Shown one piece after another: positions 1-5,823 of a stretch of DNA of 5,823 bases. A program made the translations under genes and the position numbers. The notes beneath the pieces were generated by a model. It had not been told where the DNA came from. It did not search any database and saw only the letters and a list, made by a program, of their open reading frames with translations. The stretch lies in assembly GCA_030605895.1 (NCBI GenBank), contig JAUWHL010000011.1:1-5823 (forward strand). The letters run 5' to 3'. Within the stretch, counting starts at the first letter, position 1. The number at the start of each line of letters is the position of its first letter. This DNA is from Promethearchaeota archaeon. Lineage in GTDB: Archaea; Asgardarchaeota; Lokiarchaeia; Sigyniarchaeales; SOKP01.

Positions 1-2
1 CA

Positions 3-494
3 AGAATTAATTTTGAAATTGATTTATTAAAAGATCATTATAAAAATATAAGATATGAACCCTCTACAGCAACCTTACATTTAGATATGAAAGGTAAAAT
101 GAAAACAGAAGATCTTACATTTGAATTTCAAATTGAATTACCAATCGATTATCCAATGAAAATGCCCGAAGTGAAAGTGATAAATGAATTCGAGCTTGAA
201 GCTCATGAGAAAATAAAAAATGATTTGCATGCTTCATTTAATGATTTTTTTAATGAATGGACTCCGTTTTCTTATCTTGTTGATTTATTTAATTTAATAT
301 CTAAGAAAATTTTTGAAGTTTCAGTAGTATCATGCGTTATATGCCATAAAATTGAATGTCCAAGTTGTTCTAAAAAAATTGCTGGTGATGATAACTGTCA
401 TGCAGAATGCCCACACTGTAATAGAGCATATCATAATCATTGTTGGGAGCAAACTATTAAATCATTTGGGAAATGTGGTTTTTGTTTAAGGTAA
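3..494 (+). CDS. RWD/UEV/E2-like domain fused to RING-like zinc finger, 5'-partial
   Basis: The reading frame is open from the left edge (first full codon at 3) to TAA at 492-494, giving 163 visible residues, so the true start lies outside the window. The ATG at 87 would remove the first helix and strand of the fold. Visible residues 1-16 fit an E2-type N-terminal helix. Residues 22-60 form a beta meander containing YPMKMP (50-55), the YPxxxP signature of RWD and E2 folds. Residues 86-103 (WTPFSYLVDLF and onward) match the Trp-Pro plus helix that follows the active-site loop in E2/UEV proteins. No cysteine occurs in residues 1-110, so a catalytic E2 cysteine is absent. The C-terminal domain has CxxC 119/122, CxxC 136/139, H144-x2-C147 and CxxC 158/161, a C4HC3 cross-brace pattern, with an extra CxxC at 111/114 and C132. 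RWD-RING fusions in eukaryotes (RNF25) are E3 ligases. A similar adaptor or ligase role here is inference. UEV-type ubiquitin binding or a non-ubiquitin scaffold are alternatives. Confidence 0.75.
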   Translation, partial: RINFEIDLLKDHYKNIRYEPSTATLHLDMKGKMKTEDLTFEFQIELPIDYPMKMPEVKVINEFELEAHEKIKNDLHASFNDFFNEWTPFSYLVDLFNLISKKIFEVSVVSCVICHKIECPSCSKKIAGDDNCHAECPHCNRAYHNHCWEQTIKSFGKCGFCLR

Positions 495-776
495 TTTTTA
501 AGTATATTATAATCCTAATGAACTAAACATATCAAATAAAATCATCTTAATGAATTTCTCTTTAAGTTAAACATTTTCAGCTTTGAAAAATCTAGAAAAA
601 ATTCAAAAATGATTTTGTTCAAAAGTGTTCTAGCATAAAACAATGCCAAAATCAAAGATGGACTCTTTTACTGAATGATTTTGTGAAATTGAAAATTTCC
701 CTATATAAGTTTTTAGGTAAATCCATTAAATTTTTTAATTTGGAACTCTTATAATAAACCATCACATTTTAGTTAG
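495..776. other. Intergenic region between the RING-like gene and ileS
   Basis: These 282 bases are very AT-rich and carry stops in all frames. The longest ATG-started frames I found by eye are about 10 codons (for example at 642 on the plus strand), so I see no small gene, tRNA or structured RNA. It begins with a short T5 run (495-499) that could help end the upstream transcript. It also holds a short inverted repeat TTTTG-tt-CAAAA (613-624), an 11-base direct repeat (608-618 and 674-684) and a TATA-like element near 702. None of the repeats is long enough to exclude chance at this base composition. Confidence 0.6.
702..709 (+). promoter_or_regulatory. Candidate TATA box for ileS
   Basis: TATATAAG lies 75 to 68 bases upstream of the ileS ATG and is preceded by the purine-rich GAAAA that a BRE element would show. 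Archaeal TATA boxes sit about 26 bases before the transcription start, so initiation would fall near 730-735 and leave a leader of roughly 45 bases. A competing site, ATAATAAA at 751-758, would instead give a nearly leaderless transcript. The AT-rich background makes either call weak. Confidence 0.35.
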
Positions 777-3700
777 ATGATTTTCGTGGAACTATTGGAT
801 AAAAAGCTGAATCTTAAAAAATTAGAGGAAAATATATTAGAATTTTGGGAAGAGCAAGAGATTTATTCATTAATAAAAAAAAAGGAAGAAAAAAAAGAAG
901 TTTGGCGCTTTATTGATGGACCACCCTATACTACTGGTTCAATTCATCTTGGAACTGCCTGGAATAAAATTCTAAAAGATTATTTAATCAAATATAAACG
1001 AATGAGAGGTTTTAAAGTTACAGATACGCCGGGTTATGATACACATGGATTACCTATCGAAGTTCAGATGGAAAAAGAACTTGGTATTAAGAATAAACAA
1101 GAAATTCTAAAATATGGCGTTGATAAATTCATTAATAACTGTAAAGAATATGCTCAGAAAAATATCCGGATAATGAATGAACAGTTTAAACGATTAGGAT
1201 GTTATTTTTGGGATTGGGATAAACCATACATTACGTTTAAAAATACTTACCTTGAAGGAATTTGGTGGACCTTAAAGAAAGCTTGGGAAAATAATTTATT
1301 ATATCAATTTTTTAGACCATTAAATTGTTGTCCGAGATGTGCAACAGCACTAGCTAAACACGAGCATGAATATAAAAATATTAAGGATACAAGCCTTTTT
1401 CTAAAGATAAAATCGGAAGATATGGAAAATACTTATTTTATCATTTGGACAACCACTCCTTGGACACTTGTTGCAAATGAAGCAATAATGGCAAATCCTT
1501 ATGCAGAATATGCTAGAGTTAAAATAGAAGATCTTAATGAATATTGGATATTATCAAAAGTTTCGATCACACATCTGATTTCAGGAGAGTTGGGATATAA
1601 ATATAAAATTGTAGACAATTATCTTGGAGAAGATTTAGAAGGAATGAAATATATTCATCCCTTAATAGAAGAAGTTCCATACCAAGAAGAATTAGCGAAA
1701 AAAAGTAATACTGTACATTCAATAATTTTATCTGAAGAATATGTTTCATCATCAGAGGGTGTTGGATTAGTACATTCTGCACCAGGACACGGTCCAGAAG
1801 ATTTCGAAGTTGGAGTAGCTAACAACATTCCCGTTTTTACTCCAGTGGATATAAAGGGTGTATATACTAAGGAAGCTGGAAAATTTGAAGGGAAATCTGT
1901 TTTCGATGCTAATGACGAAATTCTGGATTTGTTAAAACAAAAAGGAACTCTGATATTTACTAATGAGATCGAGCACGAATATGCTCATTGCTGGCGTTGT
2001 GATTCAAAGTTAGTTTATAGAGCAACTAATCAATGGTTTTTTAAAACTGAGAGCCTTATTCCCGATTTATTAGAAAAAAATAAAGAAATATATTGGGTAC
2101 CAGATTGGGCAGGTAATAGATGGTTTAAAAGTTGGTTAAGCACATTAAAAGATTGGTGCATATCAAGGCAACGCTTTTGGGGAGTACCTCTTAGTGTCTG
2201 GATTTGTGATAATGAAAAATGTGGAGATATCACCGTAATTGGTTCACGAATGGAATTAATGGAAGTTGCAGGACATTGTCCTGAAGATTTGCATCGTCCT
2301 TGGATTGATAGTGTTACTTGGAAATGTAAAACCTGCACAAATGGAACAAAAAGAAGAATTCCAGATATTTTAGACGTATGGTTAGATTCTGGATCTGTAA
2401 TTTGGGCAGCTCAAGAATATTATGATCCAGAAATGGAGAATTTTGACTCTTGGGTTCCAGCCGATTTTATACTTGAAGGAAAGGACCAAATCAGAGGGTG
2501 GTTTAATAGTCTATTATGCAGTGCCATGGTATCATCTAATCGGAAAAATTATCATGCTTGTTACATGCATGGGTGGACTTTAAGAAATAAATTAAAAATG
2601 AGTAAGTCCAGAGGAACTCAAATTTTACCTGAAGATCTCATTCAAGGTACGGTGGATGAATTAAAAAGAAATAAAACCTATTCAAAGATTAAAGGAATTG
2701 AAACTTTTCGATTCTATTCTATTGGTGTGACTCAACCTGGTCGAGATTTTAACTTTAACGTTAAGGAATATGCTGATACTTATAAGATTATCAATACAAT
2801 CTGGAATGTCTATGTATATGCCAATGAAAAATTTAATTTAGCTGAATTTGATCCTTCAGAGGTCAAATATGACATAAATAAGATAAGTAGATTAGATAAA
2901 TGGATGATTTCAAGATTAAATTCTACAATAAAAAAAATTACAGAATTATCAGATGAATATCAACTTCCATGGATTACAGGGGAAATTAGAGATTTAATTG
3001 TAAATGATATAAGCAGGTGGTTTATAATGCTCAATAGAGAGAAACTTGATATTTATTCTGAAGATCCTAATAAGTTACTGATTATGGCAGTTCTCTATCG
3101 TGTTTTATATAAAGTCTTATTACTATTAGCACCAATTAATCCTATGATAAGTGAAGAAATTTTCCTCAAAATGTTCAAATCAGACTTAAGATCAATTGGT
3201 TTTGAAGAAACAGAAAGCATTCATTTACAAGATTGGCCTGATTATGATGAGAAAATGATTAAATTAGATCTAGAAGAACAGATGCATTTTACTCGTGAAT
3301 TAATTGAAATCATTAGAGCCATAAAAGATGAAAACAGAATTAGATTAAGATGGCCAAATAAAAAGATTATTTTAGAGACTAAAGAAGGAATGCCAAAAAT
3401 AGAATTTCCTGAGATAATTAAGAAAGTTGGAAATGTAAAAGAATTAGAAATTGTAAAATCTATCAAACCATCAGATAACTTAATTAAAGCCGAATCAAAA
3501 TTCTGTAATGTTTATTTAGATAAATCTATTGATGATGAATTGCTAGCTGAACGTGTAATTAATGATTTAATGAGAAATATTCAATTTACTCGTAAAAAAA
3601 ACGGATTCGGAATAGAAGAGAAAATATCCTTAGAAATTGGAACGAAATCGGAATATTTAAAGAATTTTCTTGAAAAAAACCAAGATACCATCACTGAAAA

Positions 3701-3926
3701 GATAAATGTACACAACCTTGAAATTAGTTTTGAAGATTTTAAAGAAGAAAAAGGTAAAATTTTCGGAAAATTAAGTATTTGTCCAAATAGAAAATGCGCT
3801 GCTGCCTTAAAGGATAACATAATCTCAAAATTAGAGAAAAATGTGGATGTTAAGTGTCCACACTGTGAATATAACTTAAATGAGAATACGCTTAATGCAA
3901 TTACATTTAGTTTTAATAAAAAATGA
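777..3926 (+). CDS. ileS: Isoleucyl-tRNA synthetase, archaeal/eukaryotic type
   Basis: This cytoplasmic class I synthetase charges tRNA-Ile with isoleucine and edits mischarged valine. At 1049 residues it is full length for archaeal IleRS. The HIGH motif is HLGT (57-60) in the GPPYTTGSIHLGT context, followed by GYDTHGLPIE (86-95), which favours IleRS over ValRS. KMSKS is at 607-611. The CP1 editing domain shows TTTPWT (225-230) and GHGPEDF (337-343) with its conserved aspartate D342. Zinc pairs C185/C188 and C405/C408 flank the editing domain. Further cysteines (477, 482, 517, 520) surround the archaeal-type DLHRPWID segment (504-511). The anticodon-binding helices follow from about 700, and the C-terminus carries CPNRKC (1002-1007) and CPHC (1027-1030), a probable extra zinc site. 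An in-frame TAG at 774-776 abuts the ATG, which fixes the earliest possible start. No Shine-Dalgarno sequence is visible. The GTG at 786 is a less likely alternative start. The YGADxxR region after KMSKS is unusual: GIETFR follows about 14 extra residues. Confidence 0.97.
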   Translation: MIFVELLDKKLNLKKLEENILEFWEEQEIYSLIKKKEEKKEVWRFIDGPPYTTGSIHLGTAWNKILKDYLIKYKRMRGFKVTDTPGYDTHGLPIEVQMEKELGIKNKQEILKYGVDKFINNCKEYAQKNIRIMNEQFKRLGCYFWDWDKPYITFKNTYLEGIWWTLKKAWENNLLYQFFRPLNCCPRCATALAKHEHEYKNIKDTSLFLKIKSEDMENTYFIIWTTTPWTLVANEAIMANPYAEYARVKIEDLNEYWILSKVSITHLISGELGYKYKIVDNYLGEDLEGMKYIHPLIEEVPYQEELAKKSNTVHSIILSEEYVSSSEGVGLVHSAPGHGPEDFEVGVANNIPVFTPVDIKGVYTKEAGKFEGKSVFDANDEILDLLKQKGTLIFTNEIEHEYAHCWRCDSKLVYRATNQWFFKTESLIPDLLEKNKEIYWVPDWAGNRWFKSWLSTLKDWCISRQRFWGVPLSVWICDNEKCGDITVIGSRMELMEVAGHCPEDLHRPWIDSVTWKCKTCTNGTKRRIPDILDVWLDSGSVIWAAQEYYDPEMENFDSWVPADFILEGKDQIRGWFNSLLCSAMVSSNRKNYHACYMHGWTLRNKLKMSKSRGTQILPEDLIQGTVDELKRNKTYSKIKGIETFRFYSIGVTQPGRDFNFNVKEYADTYKIINTIWNVYVYANEKFNLAEFDPSEVKYDINKISRLDKWMISRLNSTIKKITELSDEYQLPWITGEIRDLIVNDISRWFIMLNREKLDIYSEDPNKLLIMAVLYRVLYKVLLLLAPINPMISEEIFLKMFKSDLRSIGFEETESIHLQDWPDYDEKMIKLDLEEQMHFTRELIEIIRAIKDENRIRLRWPNKKIILETKEGMPKIEFPEIIKKVGNVKELEIVKSIKPSDNLIKAESKFCNVYLDKSIDDELLAERVINDLMRNIQFTRKKNGFGIEEKISLEIGTKSEYLKNFLEKNQDTITEKINVHNLEISFEDFKEEKGKIFGKLSICPNRKCAAALKDNIISKLEKNVDVKCPHCEYNLNENTLNAITFSFNKK

Positions 3927-3957
3927 TGAATTTTTTAAGTTAATATATTTATTTTTT
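3918..3957. terminator. Bidirectional T-rich termination region between convergent genes
   Basis: Plus-strand T6 runs at 3931-3936 and 3952-3957 lie just after the ileS stop (3924-3926). On the minus strand the A6 at 3918-3923 reads as T6, about 36 bases past the stop of the SDR gene. AAAAAAT (3918-3924) and ATTTTTT (3930-3936) are perfectly complementary with a 5-base loop, but an all-A/T stem is weak. Archaeal termination relies mainly on T-tracts, so the arrangement is sufficient for both strands without a stable hairpin. Confidence 0.5.
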
Positions 3958-3958
3958 C

Positions 3959-5002
3959 TTAATCCTTATATTTTGAATAATAATCTAGCCAATAGTCGTA
4001 CATATCTTTTAGAGTTTCTTCAATAGGAACAGAAACATTCCATCCTAATTCTTTTTTTATTTTTGAATTATCTCCAAGAATTATATCTTCATCTGTCTTT
4101 CGCAATTTATGTAAGGTGTTTTCTCTCACTTCTATTTTTTTTGATGAAAAACTAAGAGCTATATTTAACAGTTGTCGAATTTGAATCTTTTTACTAGAAC
4201 ATACATTATATGTTTCTCCCGGAGTTCCTTTTGAAGCTACCAACCAAATTGCTTTAAGTGAATCCCTTATTCCTGTAAAATCACGGTAAGGCTTTAGATT
4301 CCCAACTTCAATTATTGGTTCAGATAACTTGCTATCGATTTTAGCTATTTTACTTATAAAATCTGCACATGCATCTCCTTTTTTTCTAGGACCAGTTTGG
4401 TTAAAAAATCTAATATTTATTGCTTCAATTCCAAAATTAATGTAATATTGTCTGGAAAGTAATTCAGTAGCAATTTTACTAATACCGTATGGATGAACTG
4501 CTAATAGTGGATCAGTTTCCTTTAATGGCCTATTAAGTGATGTTGTTGTTCCATATTCAGCACTAGTACAAGCAACAATAACTCTTGACTTCAACTTATA
4601 CTTCTTAATCGTTTCAAAAATATTTATTGTTCCAATAACATTTGTTTTTATTGTACCTACAGGATCTTCCCAAGATGGTATAACATGGGGTTGTGCTCCA
4701 AAATGAAAAATGTATTTTGGCTTAATTTTTGTTATTATTTTTTCCAATAAACTAATATTATTCAAATCACATTCTAAAAATACAAAATTTTCATTTGTAG
4801 TTGGTATCTGAATGGAAGCATTAAAAGCTTTTTGTTTCTCTTCTGAAGAGAAAATAAGTTGTCCATTAGTATAGTGATTTAAATTGTGTAAAGGACGATT
4901 GGGAAGATCGATACCATATACTTTTTTACCTTGCTTGATACAAAAATCGGTCAAATGTGATCCTAGAAAACCATTTACTCCAGTAATAAGTATTATTTCC
5001 AT
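3959..5002 (-). CDS. Extended SDR, GDP-mannose 4,6-dehydratase / GDP-6-deoxy-mannose reductase-like
   Basis: This is a 347-residue, complete NAD(P)-dependent nucleotide-sugar enzyme. The Rossmann motif TGVNGFLG (7-14) gives GxxGxxG, and an acidic residue at the end of beta-2 (D32) suggests NAD(H) rather than NADP(H). The catalytic set is T146/S147 in CTSAEYG and Y172-x3-K176 in YGISK. The sugar-nucleotide-binding half has FFNQTGPR (199-206), VGNLKPYRDFTGIRD (233-247) and YNVCSS (265-270). This half resembles GDP-6-deoxy-D-mannose reductases and the related proteins often labelled GDP-mannose dehydratase. About 25 residues (45-70) are added between beta-2 and beta-3. The start is well supported: beta-1 begins at residue 3, and an in-frame stop (5015-5017) lies 12 bases upstream. 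It follows the epimerase gene by 32 bp and is probably co-transcribed. The family is certain, but the substrate (GDP-mannose, its 4-keto-6-deoxy product, or another NDP-sugar) is inferred. The product likely feeds surface glycans. Confidence 0.88.
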   Translation of the reverse strand: MEIILITGVNGFLGSHLTDFCIKQGKKVYGIDLPNRPLHNLNHYTNGQLIFSSEEKQKAFNASIQIPTTNENFVFLECDLNNISLLEKIITKIKPKYIFHFGAQPHVIPSWEDPVGTIKTNVIGTINIFETIKKYKLKSRVIVACTSAEYGTTTSLNRPLKETDPLLAVHPYGISKIATELLSRQYYINFGIEAINIRFFNQTGPRKKGDACADFISKIAKIDSKLSEPIIEVGNLKPYRDFTGIRDSLKAIWLVASKGTPGETYNVCSSKKIQIRQLLNIALSFSSKKIEVRENTLHKLRKTDEDIILGDNSKIKKELGWNVSVPIEETLKDMYDYWLDYYSKYKD

Positions 5003-5011
5003 ATTAAACTC

Positions 5012-5025
5012 AAATTAATTAATTT
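5012..5025. repeat. 14-bp A/T palindrome between the two SDR genes
   Basis: AAATTAATTAATTT is its own reverse complement and fills the middle of the 32-bp gap between the epimerase stop and the next start. It is loosely flanked by AACT and AGTT. It could serve as an internal TATA-like element for the downstream gene or a regulator site, but A/T palindromes are common at this composition. Confidence 0.3.
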
Positions 5026-5034
5026 CAAGTTAAT

Positions 5035-5823
5035 TTATTTTAATAATCCTTTTTCTATTAATTCTTGCATAGCTTTTAAAGAAGGTTTTTGAACATTTTC
5101 TTTTTGAGTTTTGAGCCAATTTATTAAATCATCTATCCCTTCCTTAAAAGCTAAAGTTGGTGAATATCCTAATTTACTTTTTATTTTTGAAATATCTGCT
5201 ACACAATGTCTTATATCACCAACCCTAAATTGTTGATTATAAATAGATTTTAATTCTGGATTTATTTTTTGAGTAATAGTTTCTGCTACTTCCTTTATAG
5301 TTATTGGAGTTCCCGTGCCAACGTTGAAAATCTCGCCATTAGCAGATATTTTTTCCATAGCAAGAATTAAAGCTTGACACACATCTCTTACGTTCACAAA
5401 ATCTCGCGATTGTTCACCATCTTCAAAAATAATTGGAGGTTTTCCGTAAAGTGCTCTAATACTAAAAATTGCGCAAACTCCTGTATATGGATTTGACAGA
5501 GATTGTCTCGGACCATAAACTAGAAAAAATCTTAATATTGTCGTATTAATTCCATATGTATTACCAATTAATAAACTCATTTTTTCTTGCGCCTGTTTTG
5601 AAAAGGCATATATTGAACTTGGATTTAATAGTGAGTTTTCATCAGTTAAGAGAGGTTTAAGCTTAAATCCACATTTAGGGCAATTATGTTCCCAATCTTT
5701 ACGTTTTAATTGTTCAAGTGATCTCAACTTTGGAATAATCACCCCACACTTATTACATTGAGATTTACCTTCCCCATATACGGTATTTGATGATGCAATT
5801 ACAATTTTTTCTATATTGTGTTC
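5035..5823 (-). CDS. NAD-dependent epimerase, dTDP-L-rhamnose 4-epimerase-like, 5'-partial
   Basis: The frame stays open from the right edge to TAA at 5037-5035, giving 262 visible residues. The N-terminal Rossmann region with GxxGxxG lies outside the window. A GTG at 5742 is not the start, because IVIASSNTVYG (visible residues 7-17) upstream of it is the conserved strand with the catalytic serine. The catalytic YxxxK is Y72-K76 (YAFSK). Between them sits an insert with C23/C26 and C48/C51 (CNKCG and CPKCG), a likely structural zinc site. VYGPRQSLSNPYTG, IFEDGEQSRDF and FNVGTG are hallmarks of the epimerase family that includes dTDP-L-rhamnose 4-epimerases, and that family also carries this cysteine insert. 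The C-terminal AMQELIEKGL tail fits it too. The reaction would invert C4 of a deoxysugar nucleotide; the exact substrate is inferred. It is the upstream gene of a likely operon with the SDR gene 32 bp downstream, and its promoter is beyond the window. Confidence 0.88.
   Translation of the reverse strand, partial: EHNIEKIVIASSNTVYGEGKSQCNKCGVIIPKLRSLEQLKRKDWEHNCPKCGFKLKPLLTDENSLLNPSSIYAFSKQAQEKMSLLIGNTYGINTTILRFFLVYGPRQSLSNPYTGVCAIFSIRALYGKPPIIFEDGEQSRDFVNVRDVCQALILAMEKISANGEIFNVGTGTPITIKEVAETITQKINPELKSIYNQQFRVGDIRHCVADISKIKSKLGYSPTLAFKEGIDDLINWLKTQKENVQKPSLKAMQELIEKGLLK

Noticed and set aside
87..494. A complete 135-residue gene starting at the ATG at 87
   Set aside because: The frame is open to the window edge, and the residues before 87 fit the first helix and strand of the E2/RWD fold, so this ATG is internal.
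3..494. An active ubiquitin-conjugating E2 enzyme
   Set aside because: No cysteine occurs in the UBC-like part and the HPN motif is missing.
591..633. CTAGAA / TTCTAG inverted repeat as an RNA hairpin
   Set aside because: A six-base stem with a roughly 30-base A/T-rich loop is not stable and is expected by chance.
1567..3820. Several open frames of 70-100 codons on the minus strand within ileS
   Set aside because: They lie wholly inside a well-supported synthetase gene, show no recognisable domains, and are low-complexity antisense translations.
3923..3929. ATGATGA resembling a C box of a C/D guide RNA at the ileS stop
   Set aside because: No CTGA D box or internal D'/C' boxes follow within a suitable distance; it is the gene end plus an A/T-rich junction.
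5035..5742. A complete epimerase starting at GTG 5742
   Set aside because: The conserved catalytic-serine strand and first CxxC pair lie in frame upstream of it, and the Rossmann domain would be absent. The gene simply continues past the right edge.
1..5823. CRISPR array, insertion sequence, tRNA or rRNA
   Set aside because: No regularly spaced repeats, transposase motifs, terminal inverted repeats or cloverleaf/rRNA signatures were seen on either strand.

Overview
The window is AT-rich, compact, intron-free DNA that looks archaeal, and most plausibly comes from a low-GC Asgard (Promethearchaeota, for example Lokiarchaeia-like) genome. The evidence is an isoleucyl-tRNA synthetase of the archaeal/eukaryotic branch, starts without clear Shine-Dalgarno sequences, T-rich ends instead of GC-rich terminator hairpins, and above all a protein that joins a UBC/RWD-like domain to a RING-like zinc domain. 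Such eukaryote-like ubiquitin-system parts are best known in Asgard archaea. The lineage is an inference, because no marker search could be run.

Layout: (1) 3-494, plus strand, is the 3' part of a gene whose start lies left of the window. It encodes a ubiquitin-conjugating-enzyme-like (RWD/UEV/E2) fold without any cysteine, followed by a C-terminal cysteine/histidine cluster with RING-like spacing. (2) 495-776 is non-coding and holds the likely end of the first transcript and a candidate promoter for the next gene. (3) 777-3926, plus strand, is a complete ileS. (4) 3927-3958 is a 32-bp convergent junction with T-tracts serving both strands. (5) 3959-5002 and 5035-5823, minus strand, are two co-directional extended short-chain dehydrogenase/reductase (SDR) genes of nucleotide-sugar metabolism. 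The upstream one resembles dTDP-L-rhamnose 4-epimerases and runs off the right edge; the downstream one resembles GDP-mannose 4,6-dehydratase / GDP-6-deoxy-mannose reductase proteins.

The two SDR genes are separated by 32 bp and probably form one operon that makes activated deoxysugars for surface glycans. The synthetase is a housekeeping gene, and nothing in the sequence links it functionally to either neighbour. The most interesting item is the RWD/E2-like plus RING-like fusion. Its architecture recalls eukaryotic RWD-RING E3 ligases such as RNF25. If confirmed, it would be an archaeal candidate for a ubiquitin-ligase-type adaptor in which the E2-like fold cannot act as a thioester-forming enzyme.
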